From Microcoleus sp. FACHB-831 (GTDB lineage: Bacteria; Cyanobacteriota; Cyanobacteriia; Cyanobacteriales; FACHB-T130): a DNA stretch of 64,000 nt. A program made the position numbers and the translations under genes. Under the pieces are notes generated by a model that saw only the letters and a list, made by a program, of their open reading frames with translations, did not search any database and was not told the origin of the DNA. Location: positions 159,761 to 223,760 of the forward strand of contig NZ_JACJON010000075.1 of the NCBI RefSeq assembly GCF_014695585.1. Direction: 5' to 3'. Position 1 is the stretch's first letter; each line of letters starts with the position of its first letter. This document shows, piece by piece, positions 53,646-62,956 of the stretch.

Positions 53646-55709
53646 ATGTCAAAGCCTCTCCCGCCATACCCGGCCAGCCGCAAAGTTGACCAAATTGACG
53701 AGTATCATGGAACCAAAGTTCAGGATTCCTATCGTTGGTTAGAAGACCCCGACTCAGAGGAAACTAAAGCTTGGGTTGAAGCTCAAAATCAAGTAACATT
53801 TGCTTACCTAAACGAAATCCCAGAACGAGAAAAAATTAAGCAGCGCCTCACACAATTATGGGATTACGAAAAATACGGTATTCCTTTTAAAGAAGGCAAC
53901 CGATATTTTTACTATAAAAATGATGGATTGCAAAATCAAAGCGTACTTTATACTTTAACGTCTCTTGATGCTGAACCAAGAGTGCTGCTGGACCCCAACA
54001 AGCTATCAGAAGATGGCACAGTTGCGCTTTCCGGTATAGCCATTAGTGACGATGGAAACTTAATGGCATATGGTTTATCAACTTCCGGTTCTGATTGGCA
54101 AGAGTGGAAAATCCGCGATGTTGAAACAGCAGAAGATCTCGCAGATCATCTGAAGTGGATTAAATTCTCTGGCGCATCTTGGACTAAGGACAATAAAGGT
54201 TTTTTCTACAGTCGCTATGACGAACCTAACGAAAAAACAAAATTAGAAGACGTTAATTATTTTCAGAAGCTATACTACCATCGCTTTGGTACGCCACAAT
54301 CTGAAGATATCCTCATCTATCATCGACCCGATCAGAAAGAATGGGGATTTAGTGCTGGTGTTACAGAAGATGGCAAATATCTAATTATTTCCGTTTGGCT
54401 GGGAACTGACCCCAAAAACCTCGTTTTCTACAAAGATTTAACAGCTCCATCTGCCGAAGTAGTAGAACTAATTAGCGAGTTTGAAGCTAGCTATAGTTTT
54501 ATAGATACTGATGGCTCAGTTTTCTGGTTTCAAACTGATTTAGATGCCCCACGCGGTCGTGTGATTGCTATTAATATTAGCAATCCATCTCGTGACAATT
54601 GGAAAGAAATTATTCCCCAAGCCGATGAAGTCCTGGAAAGTGTCGGTTTGCTGAACAATCAGTTTGTTGCTGATTATCTGAAAGATGCCCGCACTCAGAT
54701 TAAAATATTTAACTTAGATGGCGCGTTTGTGCGGGAAATCGAATTACCTGGCATTGGTTCTGCTGGTGGATTTGGTGGTAAGCGTTACGATACGGAAACC
54801 TTTTACAGCTTCACAGGTTTTACTACACCAGCGACTATTTACCGCTATGACATGATAAGCGGCAAAAGTACAACTTACCGTCAGCCGAAGGTTGATTTCA
54901 ACCCAGACGAGTATGAGACAAAGCAGATATTTTATACCAGCAAAGATGGCACGCAAGTGCCCATGTTTATTACCCATAAAAAGGGTCTGAACATGGATGG
55001 AAGTAACCCCACTTATCTATATGGATATGGCGGGTTTAATGTCTCGCTGACACCTAGTTTTTCTGTTAGTAATGTCGTGTGGATGGAGATGGGCGGCGTT
55101 TATGCTGTTCCCAATCTGCGCGGCGGCGGCGAATATGGTGAAGAGTGGCATCAAGCTGGAACTAAGGTTAATAAGCAAAATGTTTTTGATGATTTCATTG
55201 CGGCGGCTGAGTGGCTGATTGCTAACAAGTACACATCACCAGCAAAACTTGCTATCGGCGGGGGTAGTAATGGGGGATTGTTGGTGGGTGCTTGCATGAC
55301 TCAACGCCCAGATTTATTTGCCGTTGCTGTGCCTGCTGTGGGGGTGCTGGATATGCTGCGCTTCCATAAGTTTACGATTGGCTGGGCGTGGTGTTCTGAT
55401 TATGGTTCTCCTGAGAATCCGGATGAGTTTAAAGCGCTTTATGCTTATTCGCCGCTGCACAATCTTAAGCCTGGAACATCTTATCCAGCTACGATGATTA
55501 CTACTGCTGACCATGATGACCGCGTGGTTCCTGCACATAGTTTCAAGTTTGCCGCAGCTTTGCAAGAGGCGCACGCGGGTGAGAATCCTGTTTTGATCAG
55601 AATTGATACTAAAGCGGGACACGGTGCTGGAAAGCCGACTGCTAAAATTATTGAAGAAATTGCGGATAAGTGGGCTTTTTTGGTGCGTAGCTTTAGCGAA
55701 AGTGCTTAG
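53646..55709 (+). CDS. Prolyl oligopeptidase
   Basis: A 687-residue S9A serine peptidase cutting short peptides after proline. The N-terminus YPASRKVDQIDEYHGTKVQD and YRWLEDPDSEETKAWVEAQN is the family hallmark; a beta-propeller covers roughly residues 70-400. The catalytic domain has GGGSNGGLLVGACM with the nucleophile Ser, DHDDRVVPAHSFKF with the Asp and TKAGHGAGKP with the His. There is no signal peptide, so it is cytoplasmic. The length matches family members. Single gene, followed by the third GGTGGGC palindrome. Confidence 0.96.
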   Translation: MSKPLPPYPASRKVDQIDEYHGTKVQDSYRWLEDPDSEETKAWVEAQNQVTFAYLNEIPEREKIKQRLTQLWDYEKYGIPFKEGNRYFYYKNDGLQNQSVLYTLTSLDAEPRVLLDPNKLSEDGTVALSGIAISDDGNLMAYGLSTSGSDWQEWKIRDVETAEDLADHLKWIKFSGASWTKDNKGFFYSRYDEPNEKTKLEDVNYFQKLYYHRFGTPQSEDILIYHRPDQKEWGFSAGVTEDGKYLIISVWLGTDPKNLVFYKDLTAPSAEVVELISEFEASYSFIDTDGSVFWFQTDLDAPRGRVIAINISNPSRDNWKEIIPQADEVLESVGLLNNQFVADYLKDARTQIKIFNLDGAFVREIELPGIGSAGGFGGKRYDTETFYSFTGFTTPATIYRYDMISGKSTTYRQPKVDFNPDEYETKQIFYTSKDGTQVPMFITHKKGLNMDGSNPTYLYGYGGFNVSLTPSFSVSNVVWMEMGGVYAVPNLRGGGEYGEEWHQAGTKVNKQNVFDDFIAAAEWLIANKYTSPAKLAIGGGSNGGLLVGACMTQRPDLFAVAVPAVGVLDMLRFHKFTIGWAWCSDYGSPENPDEFKALYAYSPLHNLKPGTSYPATMITTADHDDRVVPAHSFKFAAALQEAHAGENPVLIRIDTKAGHGAGKPTAKIIEEIADKWAFLVRSFSESA

Positions 55710-55743
55710 CTTATCGCCGTATAACGGCTAGAGTTAGCCTTAT

Positions 55744-55768
55744 GTAAGGTGGGCAATGCCCACCCTAC
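55744..55768. repeat. GGTGGGC palindrome, copy 3
   Basis: GGTGGGC-AAT-GCCCACC about 35 bp after the prolyl oligopeptidase stop, flanked by partial complementarity. Same family as copies at 8306 and 52102. Confidence 0.7.
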
Positions 55769-55952
55769 TTTTATAGTTTCCAGAATATATGAGGTTTAGT
55801 TTTTAAATTAATAAGGCATCGACGGTTAGATGAGCGATCGCTATTTATAATTTTTAAAAATTAAGTTTATTTATGCTAGGCTACGCCCGCTGCAATAGTT
55901 ATTAAATTTAGGGGGCAATACGGTAAAAAAACTACTAAAAAGATTTCTGCGT

Positions 55953-56393
55953 ATGGTTCCCAAACCAGCTATGTTCTTTAAACAATCCGCAGTAATTCCG
56001 TATCGAATCAAAGACGGAAAAATCCAATTATTGCTGATTACTTCTTCGGCAGGGAAACGCTGGGTTATTCCAAAAGGAACGATCGAGCCTTTTATGACTC
56101 CGCAAGACTCGGCAGCAAAGGAAGCGTGGGAAGAGGCGGGTATAGTAGGTATTGTTGCGCCTACCTTAATGGGCACTTACGAGTATCAAAAGTTGGGGAG
56201 AACTTGGGAAGTTCAGGTGTTCTTGATGCAGGTGGAAAAAGTCTTGGAAGATTGGCCGGAAGCCAAAATTAGACAGCGACAGTGGGTGAGCGTTAAACAA
56301 GCAGTCAAGCGCGTTGAAGAACCAGGACTCAAACAAATACTAATGAGTGTTCCCGATAACGTTATTAAACTTCTAGAAACGCCTAGCAAATAG
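55953..56393 (+). CDS. NUDIX hydrolase, diphosphoinositol-polyphosphate type
   Basis: A 146-residue enzyme. The NUDIX box is longer than usual: GTIEPFMTPQDSAAKEAWEE followed by AGI, the form of diphosphoinositol-polyphosphate and dinucleoside-polyphosphate hydrolases. RWVIPKGTIEP and the LMGTYEYQKLGRTWEVQVFL strand agree. The exact substrate in bacteria is unknown; diadenosine polyphosphates are plausible. Start at ATG 55953 (MVPKPAMFFKQSAV). It stands alone. Confidence 0.85.
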   Translation: MVPKPAMFFKQSAVIPYRIKDGKIQLLLITSSAGKRWVIPKGTIEPFMTPQDSAAKEAWEEAGIVGIVAPTLMGTYEYQKLGRTWEVQVFLMQVEKVLEDWPEAKIRQRQWVSVKQAVKRVEEPGLKQILMSVPDNVIKLLETPSK

Positions 56394-56550
56394 CTGATGA
56401 GGGCATTTATGCTAGCCAAATGTTAGTGCGATCGCGCTTATAGGAATTTATCTTTTGCCAAGAGTTGGATTTAAGTGAATCTCCAACAACCACTCGGTTT
56501 TAAAGTTCCTTAAGCGCGAATTTATTGCTAAAAGCGGGTAAGCTAGGGAC

Positions 56551-57147
56551 TTAGGATGCTATCTTTTTCGTCAACAACCCCGCAAATCCTAAGACTCCCA
56601 ATCCTAAGAGCGAACTAGGTTCCGGAACGGGAGTGGCTGCCACAACCCGTTGATAATTTATGTTAGTACTCACTCCATAACTCCTCTCTTGAAGGGTGAA
56701 TAACTCACTCCTATACTCCACTAAAGGGCCGCTGCTATTAGGATTGCGATAATTCTGAAAACTCGCGTAAATCTGACAATACCCCCGCGCCGCCTCCGCT
56801 GGCATTCCATAGCTAAGATACTCTGCAAAACACGTCGGATCTACACCGTTAACGTTCCCGCTTAATCCCACAAAATTACCATAGCTAAACAAAACTGCGG
56901 CACTATTGTATGGCTGAAAGTCAGATTCTGTAAATGTCACCCCCCGATAGTCAAAATTCAAATCTAACAAAGGAATATACTCGGTCTCCGCTCCCGTTAC
57001 CGTCGCGTCATCAAAACTCAACCTGCTAGAACCGCCGAAAGTATAAGTCAGAGTGGCGGCGATCGCTCCTTGATTATCCAATGCTGTTAAGCTCAATGCT
57101 AAACCTGCGATCGCGAATGCTATTTTTGAAAAAATCTTTACAGCCAT
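56551..57147 (-). CDS. PEP-CTERM sorting-domain protein
   Basis: A 198-residue exported protein. The ATG at 57147, eight bases after an AGGA box, gives MAVKIFSKIAFAIAGLALSL, a typical signal peptide. The tail TPVPEPSSLLGLGVLGFAGL followed by LTKKIAS is a perfect PEP-CTERM signal. The body (YTFGGSSRLSFDDATVTG, FLDLNFDYRGVTF) is beta-rich with three Cys. The product should be anchored in or released to the extracellular polysaccharide by an exosortase encoded elsewhere. Confidence 0.88.
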   Translation of the reverse strand: MAVKIFSKIAFAIAGLALSLTALDNQGAIAATLTYTFGGSSRLSFDDATVTGAETEYIPLLDLNFDYRGVTFTESDFQPYNSAAVLFSYGNFVGLSGNVNGVDPTCFAEYLSYGMPAEAARGYCQIYASFQNYRNPNSSGPLVEYRSELFTLQERSYGVSTNINYQRVVAATPVPEPSSLLGLGVLGFAGLLTKKIAS

Positions 57148-57500
57148 ATTTATTCCTTTAGTTAACACATAAGTTATAAACAGTCTATTTAATCTGTTAA
57201 TTAACTGCTAGTAGCTTTACTGAATCTTTGCACAAACTAGCGCATCAAACTTTGTAACTTTACTACTGCTATTTATAGGGATTAGGAGAAAAATATTTTT
57301 TTGCAATCTTATAAATTATGCGATATTTGCCTCTCCCCAAAGAAGTATTTATTGAATAAAGCTGGTGTAAAGTTGATAACATCATTACAATACAAGCCGC
57401 ATACCCCAGGCTAAAGGGGAAGAGTTAACTTAGCTCTTAGCTCTGGAGAAGCTAAGAGCTAGGAAGAGCAAGCCTTCCAATGATTCAGACGCCAGCTTTG
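57148..57500. other. Intergenic region with strong hairpin
   Basis: TAGCTCTTAGCT (57431-57442) and AGCTAAGAGCTA (57450-57461) form a perfect 12-bp stem with a 7-base loop. It lies downstream of the minus-strand membrane gene and probably ends its transcript, though no T-run follows. The rest is AT-rich and empty. Confidence 0.6.
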
Positions 57501-57983
57501 TTAAGCATTCCCTGATAGAAAAGCTAAATTTTTAGCAACGGGATCTTTAACTGTAACCCCCTGCTCTCTTGCCCAAAACTCACTTAAAAAGTGAATTTGT
57601 CTCAATCCAACTATCAAATTCAACCCAGGTACAAATATCCACCAAACTACCAGCGGCTCTTTCATCCCTGCGTCGCGGTAAAGTTGATTTACAGTTTTGT
57701 AGAGCTTGACCTGGACAATGTAAATCCACGCCACGCCCAGCAAAGAAAACCAACCAAACCACCCTGGAACATCAGGGTCAAATATACGCAGTGCTTGGGG
57801 AATGGCTACTCCTAAAACAAATGGTGCTAAACACAGCGTTCCCGACCACCCATAGCCGTTGTAGCGTCGTAATTCTTCCTGAATAATCCACTTGTACCAG
57901 CCATAGTAGAGCATTAACGTGGCTACAGATAAGAAAATTACTTGCCATAGGGGGCGGGGTTTGCCTAAAGGCTTAGCGGACAT
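57501..57983 (-). CDS. Multi-pass membrane protein, DUF4234-like
   Basis: A 160-residue protein; I start at the ATG giving MSAKPLGKPRPLWQVIFLS because the 29 residues of the longer frame do not resemble a protein start. Three or four hydrophobic segments: WQVIFLSVATLMLYYGWYKW, LCLAPFVLGVAIPQAL, WFGWFSLLGVAWIYIVQVKL and VVWWIFVPGLNLIVGL. The first with YGWYKW is reminiscent of the DUF4234 family. No function known. Upstream is the promoter region of a divergent FHA gene. Confidence 0.6.
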   Translation of the reverse strand: MSAKPLGKPRPLWQVIFLSVATLMLYYGWYKWIIQEELRRYNGYGWSGTLCLAPFVLGVAIPQALRIFDPDVPGWFGWFSLLGVAWIYIVQVKLYKTVNQLYRDAGMKEPLVVWWIFVPGLNLIVGLRQIHFLSEFWAREQGVTVKDPVAKNLAFLSGNA

Positions 57984-58298
57984 ATTCTTGCATACAGTAA
58001 TAAAGGTTGCTACTATTTTATTTACATTTCGTAATATTAAGAAAGCGATCGCAGCCCCAAGGTTGTACAAAAACTTGCGTGTTGCGCGTCGTATAGTTTC
58101 ATCGGCTACAGTGTGTGTTGCGGATGTATGTTGGTATGTGTTAGTAGCACCGCCACCTTAATCGGAAGAAACCAGCCTTGGAGAATATGCAAAATATTGG
58201 GCTTTAAATAATACTGGGCAGAATGCGATCGCTTGGGGCACAATCATATAAAGATGAAGCTTTTAGGAAGGTTTTCCTAAAAAATTTCGTCACCAAAA
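57984..58298. other. Divergent promoter region
   Basis: About 315 bp between a minus-strand membrane gene and the plus-strand FHA gene. It has one HIP1 site and AAGCTTTTAGGAAGGTTTTCCTAAAAAATT near 58258, where TTTAGGAA and TTCCTAAA pair as a small hairpin 20 bases before the FHA ATG. It may affect translation. Confidence 0.45.
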
Positions 58299-58679
58299 AT
58301 GGGTCTTTTCAGGAATCTACTAGAGGATACGGTGATTACTCTAACCTTGGTGCATCTACTACAGCCTAGCCCCGTTCAGAGTTGGACTTTTGATGACGAA
58401 TCGGTTATTAAAGTCGGACGCTCTAACGATAACCATGTAATTCTCTATAGCGCCGTCGTTTCTCGACACCACTTAAAATTGCAGCGCTTTGGTATCAATT
58501 GGCGCATTATTAGTTTGGGTGGTAACGGGACATATTGGGACGGTAAACGCATCAGCGAAGCTACCGTTATAGATGGGATGATACTGCGTTTGGCGACCTC
58601 TGGCCCTCAAATCAAAATTCACACGGGGACGGCTGCTTTTCATAACGCGCCCACAGCCCGTTTCAAGAGTCGGTGCTGA
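58299..58679 (+). CDS. FHA-domain protein
   Basis: A 126-residue protein whose body is one forkhead-associated domain. The phosphothreonine-binding core is VIKVGRSNDNHVILYSAVVS, then RHHLKLQRFG and GGNGTYWDGKRI (Gly-Arg-Ser, Ser-x-x-His, Asn-Gly). FHA domains read phosphothreonines made by Ser/Thr kinases. Nothing else is fused. Its partner kinase is not in the window. It overlaps nothing and converges with the FAD oxidase gene 2 bp away. Confidence 0.85.
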   Translation: MGLFRNLLEDTVITLTLVHLLQPSPVQSWTFDDESVIKVGRSNDNHVILYSAVVSRHHLKLQRFGINWRIISLGGNGTYWDGKRISEATVIDGMILRLATSGPQIKIHTGTAAFHNAPTARFKSRC

Positions 58680-58681
58680 TG

Positions 58682-59776
58682 CTAGCCAAGACTTAGGGTA
58701 ATCGCATCGCGAATAGTTATGGCAGTTGCTGGTGCAAGTAATACTCCGTTGCGATAGTGACCTGTAGCTAAGAGTACGTTGCTGTAACCGGGCAACTTGC
58801 CAATTATCGGTGCTGGGCGTCCTTCGGGGCGGGGACGCAAACCAGACCAAGTTTTAATAATATTGGCTTCGGCTAGACTAGGGCAGAATGCGATCGCATT
58901 CTGCCTAACTTTTTCTAGAAGTTCTGAAGAGGCGACAACATCACCTTCATTTGCAGAAAACTCAACCGTCGCCCCTACCCAATATTCGTTTGCGCCACAA
59001 GGTACGATGTGGACATCATCACCAGTAATCGCAGGCTGAAAATCGCGATTCCCTATTGGATGCGGTAGCTGTAGGTGTAAAGCTTGTCCCAAAACTGGCC
59101 TGATATCAACGTTTTGGTTTAAAGAGGCAGTAATTGGAGTTGAACCCAATCCAGCCGCTATGACAGCGCGATCGCACTCTAACTCTCCAGCAGTTGTATG
59201 AATTTGCTTCAAAACTCCTGAAGTTGTCGATTCATTTCCCAACACAGTGACGCCAAATTTAAAATTAACGCCATTAAGCTGGGCGGCTTCAACCAAAGCT
59301 AAAGTTAAAGCAACTGGTTCAACTTGTCTATCTTGCGGAGAATAGATAGCAGCGATAATGCGATCGCAACTTAAATGAGGACAGCGATCGCGTACTTTAG
59401 CAGCATCCCAAATTTCTAAATGCCAGCCTTGAGATTTACGAATTTCTACTAACTTTTCCCATTTAGACATATCCTCACCTTCAAAGCACAGCATAAGAAT
59501 GCCCTGCCGATTGAAAGGAATTTTGCGATTGGTTAGCGCTTCTAATTCGGGAATTAGAGTTTCATAGCGCTGGATGCTAGTTTGTCGCAGTTGCCAAGCA
59601 TTGCCCTTAATTTTGTGGCTGATCGCACCCATCATGACGCCCAGTGCTGCACCAGTCGCACCCTGCGCGGGCTGTTGTTTGTCAATAACTGTAATTTTCA
59701 GCCCTGGAATTAGACTAAGTTCGTATGCGATCGCAGCGCCAACAACCCCACACCCAATAATTACAACTCTGCTCAT
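58682..59776 (-). CDS. FAD-dependent amino-acid/glycine oxidase family (ThiO/DadA-like)
   Basis: A 364-residue flavoprotein. Rossmann FAD motif VVIIGCGVVGAAIAYELSLI (residues 4-23), Asp-Lys-Gln region VIDKQQPAQGATGAALGVMMG, and a C-terminal GLRPRPEGRPAPIIGKLPGY with an ATGHYRNGVLLAPATA end typical of glycine oxidase-like enzymes. ThiO makes dehydroglycine for thiamine synthesis, but thiamine genes are not adjacent, so the exact substrate is open. I start at ATG 59776 since the longer frame adds residues not seen in the family. Confidence 0.85.
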   Translation of the reverse strand: MSRVVIIGCGVVGAAIAYELSLIPGLKITVIDKQQPAQGATGAALGVMMGAISHKIKGNAWQLRQTSIQRYETLIPELEALTNRKIPFNRQGILMLCFEGEDMSKWEKLVEIRKSQGWHLEIWDAAKVRDRCPHLSCDRIIAAIYSPQDRQVEPVALTLALVEAAQLNGVNFKFGVTVLGNESTTSGVLKQIHTTAGELECDRAVIAAGLGSTPITASLNQNVDIRPVLGQALHLQLPHPIGNRDFQPAITGDDVHIVPCGANEYWVGATVEFSANEGDVVASSELLEKVRQNAIAFCPSLAEANIIKTWSGLRPRPEGRPAPIIGKLPGYSNVLLATGHYRNGVLLAPATAITIRDAITLSLG

Positions 59777-59779
59777 AAT

Positions 59780-59850
59780 TGTTCGTTGTTCATGGTTCAT
59801 TGCTCAACGGCTCATTTCTATGAACCATGAACTATGAACCATGAACCACT
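59780..59850. repeat. GAACCATGAACCAT-type short repeats
   Basis: GTTCATGGTTCATTGCTCA and TATGAACCATGAACTATG followed by AACCATGAACCAC form a heptamer-rich patch between two minus-strand genes. Similar patches lie at 13200 and 30511. Confidence 0.7.
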
Positions 59851-59852
59851 AG

Positions 59853-60299
59853 CTATGAAGAGGGAACCAACTGTAAGAAGGTATCAAAAGCCTTAATTGC
59901 CAATCGATAGTTACTCACAGCTTGCTGGTAGTTACCCTGTTTAGCAACTTGGTCAATTCTCACCAAAGCGCCATATAAATCTTTTGTTGCCTCACGCGCC
60001 GTCTTTTGATCTTCCGGGCTTAGAGTGCGAGCAACAGAGTTCATATCGTACCGCAGTTGTCCAAGTGGCCCGTGAATGTAAGTGCCCACATCTACCCAAT
60101 TTTTCTTTTGGATAAAGGTTTGGAGCTTTTGCAGGCGATCGCGCTGCTCCTCAATTGCCGGAACGTAGCGCTGAATTTGCTCTATCTGCGCGGGTGTATA
60201 GGTCGCAGCCTTCGACGTAGCAGCAAGACTGCTAAAACTCACCATAAACGTCGCGCAAACTGCCAAAATCAAGGCCAAAATAGACCTGTAACGTGCCAT
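59853..60299 (-). CDS. psbQ: Photosystem II protein PsbQ (CyanoQ)
   Basis: A 148-residue protein. The mature part has the four-helix CyanoQ signature: YTPAQIEQIQRYVPAIEEQR, NWVDVGTYIHGPLGQLRYDM and the C-terminal AIKAFDTFLQLVPSS. It binds the lumenal side of photosystem II and stabilises oxygen evolution. The ATG at 60299 gives the usual start MARYRSILALILAVCATF. Synechocystis CyanoQ is a lipoprotein with Cys after LVS; here that position reads MVSFSS, so the lipid anchor Cys is apparently lost. A Cys occurs six residues upstream. Confidence 0.9.
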   Translation of the reverse strand: MARYRSILALILAVCATFMVSFSSLAATSKAATYTPAQIEQIQRYVPAIEEQRDRLQKLQTFIQKKNWVDVGTYIHGPLGQLRYDMNSVARTLSPEDQKTAREATKDLYGALVRIDQVAKQGNYQQAVSNYRLAIKAFDTFLQLVPSS

Positions 60300-60456
60300 A
60301 ATCCTAATTTCTTCAACCATATAATGCTATTGCCCCTGTAATTTTAAAGAATAATGGGGCGAGTGAGAGAGTTACAGACAACAGAGTTATAAGTTCCTCA
60401 CCTCAAATTATTAACGCTCCCCTATTGAGTGCTAAGTCTTCCCCATACCCTTTGCT

Positions 60457-61305
60457 CTAAACTACCGTGCGCCGCAGGAAGGGTACGAGCGCGTCGCTGA
60501 TGTCTCCCGGAAAATGCTCTTGAGGATAATGCCCTGCATTTTCGAGTTGGACAATTTCTGCATTTTTGGCAGAATTAGCCAAACTTTGGGCTTGAGCGAA
60601 CGGTAGCCAGGGGTCTTTCATGCCCCAAACAATTAAGGTAGGGTGCGTCCACTGTCCCCAGCTTGCTTCCATTTCTGCCATTGACTGCTTTAGCTGGAGA
60701 TTTTGCACCGTTGCTAGAAGGCTGCGCCCCGCATCGGAACTCTTGAGGAACGGACGGCGATAAATATCCAAATCCTTATCTTCTATGCGATAACCGCTTC
60801 CACCCTCTAGGGTGCGGTCAACTAAGAGGGGGTCTTGCGTCATCATATCCCCCACCAAAGGTATTCCTAGCTGCTTGATCTTCCAGGGTAATTTGGCCGT
60901 AGATGACACTGGTGCATTGAGGATTGCCAAGCGCTCGATTTGTTCTGGGTGACGTAGAGCGTACTGGATGCCGACAGACCCCACAAATCCCTGAGCTACT
61001 AGGGAAAATCGCTCTATTTCCAGAGCTTTGATGAATCCTGCAAAGGCGTTAATAAACGCATCTGGCGTATAGGCAAAGTCTCGCTTGTCTGGTTTTGCCG
61101 AGAAGCCGCTACCAATCCAATCTGGAGCGATCGCTCTAAATCCTTTTTCGGCTAACTCTGGCAATACCCCGCCCCAACTGTAACTCTGCGCTGGCAAACC
61201 GTGAAGCAGCAGCACTGGCGGCTTATCATTGCTTTTAATTGGAGTCGCTTCCCGATAAAACCATTCCAGCGAACCAACTTTAATTAATTCCTCTTTCGTT
61301 GCCAC
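60457..61305 (-). CDS. Alpha/beta-hydrolase-fold protein lacking a normal nucleophile
   Basis: A 282-residue protein of the haloalkane dehalogenase/epoxide hydrolase-like group. It starts at GTG with an AGGA box 7 bases before. PPVLLLHGLPAQSYSWGGVL is the oxyanion strand, GMKDPWLPFAQA holds the acid and NAGHYPQEHFPGDISD the His. But the nucleophile elbow, normally G-x-S/D-x-G, reads SLVAQGFVGSVGIQYALRHP: the central residue is Gly. Either a different residue serves or the protein is not a hydrolase. I recall similar elbows in other cyanobacteria. It is monocistronic. Confidence 0.8.
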   Translation of the reverse strand: MATKEELIKVGSLEWFYREATPIKSNDKPPVLLLHGLPAQSYSWGGVLPELAEKGFRAIAPDWIGSGFSAKPDKRDFAYTPDAFINAFAGFIKALEIERFSLVAQGFVGSVGIQYALRHPEQIERLAILNAPVSSTAKLPWKIKQLGIPLVGDMMTQDPLLVDRTLEGGSGYRIEDKDLDIYRRPFLKSSDAGRSLLATVQNLQLKQSMAEMEASWGQWTHPTLIVWGMKDPWLPFAQAQSLANSAKNAEIVQLENAGHYPQEHFPGDISDALVPFLRRTVV

Positions 61306-61565
61306 AAACGTTCCTACTCTGCTCCCAGTTGTTTGAGCTTACCGTCCAACGGTCGCTCTGAGCAAGCTTTAGCTTCATTGGTTGACATCCACCCAAGATG
61401 CCCAAACGCCTCTCCCAAGTAAGAGAAACAAACAAGAATTACTTCTCCCCTTCTCCCTTAACGGCAGATGCGATTTGCCGTAAGGGTGGTTACTATTCGT
61501 AATTGAACGAGTGCGATCGCGACAATCCGCGATGCTTACATTAGGTACATGAGGAGTAACATTCT

Positions 61566-62291
61566 GTGATTGCTAATCAACACGAGAAGGGGTGGGAAAT
61601 AATTTATCATCGCGCCCACGCCTTGCTAGCTGCTCAATTGGGAGGACATTGGAAAAAAGAAAATTCTCCCCCTCGCTTATACGAGACCATAGCAGCAATT
61701 TCCCATCACGACGATTTAGAGCGCGAATGGGAAGGAAATCACCTCACAGAAGTTGGCACGCCTTTAGACTTTACTCTCGTAAAGACAACTGATACCAAAC
61801 AGTTTCGGGAACTGACTAAGAATGCCCGCTACCGGGGACGCTGGGTAGCAATGCTAATTTCCATGCACATGAGCTTTTTAACTGAAGGTCTGCGAGGGCA
61901 ATCAGCCGACATCGATAGCTTTTTGGACGAACAACTCGAACATCAAAAGCAATGGCGGAAGGAGTTGAAGATTAGCAAAAAGGATGCTGAGGATGCATAT
62001 GCCTTTATGCAATTTTGCGATCGCCTCTCGCTTATCCTCTGCAACGGCGAAATACCAGAAGACGAACGTGCATTAGAGATTTGCAAAGGGCCGGGCGGCA
62101 AGCGATACGATGTGAAGCAGCGCAGCGATGGCAATCTCACGGTCGAACCCTGGCCTTTCGACAACGAACCGTTTATTGTCAACGTTGAAGCCTGCTATCT
62201 CCACCAAGTCACGTTTAAAGATAACGCCGAACTCACAGAAGCGCTTCAAACTGCACCAATCAAAATATTGGATTGGACATTTGTTAAATAA
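61566..62291 (+). CDS. DUF3891-family protein
   Basis: A 241-residue soluble protein. The opening HEKGWEIIYHRAHALLAAQL and AISHHDDLEREWEGN match the uncharacterised DUF3891 family, whose members carry an HD-like pattern of His and Asp (SHHDD). Conserved later segments are RGRWVAMLISMHMSFLTEG and FMQFCDRLSLILCNGEIPE. It is probably a metal-dependent hydrolase-fold protein, but no activity is proven. The start is GTG. It lies 234 bp before the next gene on the same strand. Confidence 0.8.
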   Translation: MIANQHEKGWEIIYHRAHALLAAQLGGHWKKENSPPRLYETIAAISHHDDLEREWEGNHLTEVGTPLDFTLVKTTDTKQFRELTKNARYRGRWVAMLISMHMSFLTEGLRGQSADIDSFLDEQLEHQKQWRKELKISKKDAEDAYAFMQFCDRLSLILCNGEIPEDERALEICKGPGGKRYDVKQRSDGNLTVEPWPFDNEPFIVNVEACYLHQVTFKDNAELTEALQTAPIKILDWTFVK

Positions 62292-62524
62292 CAAACAATT
62301 CCATTTTGTTGCATAACACCGCCTCCCCTGCGCCAAACACTCTAAATCCGAGTTTCTCAAACATACTTCTTTGATGACCGATACTCTGCTCTCTGACCCA
62401 AGAAAGATGCATTATTGTTGCAAAATGTGCAGCATACTTATCAGATCGTCACCCAAAATGAGTGAAAGCTCTCAAGTCTGGGGAAGCAAAATCAATCGCC
62501 ATCGCTAATTAGAGGAGTATTTGA

Positions 62525-62956
62525 GTGAACGCAGCGGAACAGGCAACGGACATCGAATTCACCAGTAAAATTGCTGCCATCGTCAATTTGTTCAAGTCTG
62601 AGTTTCCTGATGCTAAGGCTGATTTAAAACCTTGGGCAAATGACCCTCATACCAAAAAATTAGTCGATCCCGATTCAATCGATATCGGGTTTCATTTACC
62701 AGGCTGGAGCAGACGTTTCCAAAGCCGCAGCATACTGGTGCAAATTCGGTTTTACCAAGATCCGCTTAACGGTTCGCGTCGGGCAATTGGCGTAGAGGCG
62801 GCTGGATTCGACCATCGCGGTAAAGCGTGGCGACTTTCAACAGTAGAAAACTGGCGTTTTGTAGGAGAATCTCAGCCAGTACCGGAGGTGGGAGAAAAGC
62901 TGAGACACTATTGCAGACAGATATTTGAGTTATTTAATAACTCTCAAGCTGCCTAA
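62525..62956 (+). CDS. Conserved hypothetical protein
   Basis: A 143-residue soluble protein without a family I can name. GTG start six bases after AGAGGAG. Central segments FHLPGWSRRFQSRSILVQIR, GSRRAIGVEAAGFDHRGKAW and ENWRFVG suggest a small beta-sandwich. It ends in a Cys-bearing helix (LRHYCRQIFELFNN). The final codons overlap the convergent DCC gene by 4 bp, so the two stops are interleaved. Confidence 0.65.
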   Translation: MNAAEQATDIEFTSKIAAIVNLFKSEFPDAKADLKPWANDPHTKKLVDPDSIDIGFHLPGWSRRFQSRSILVQIRFYQDPLNGSRRAIGVEAAGFDHRGKAWRLSTVENWRFVGESQPVPEVGEKLRHYCRQIFELFNNSQAA

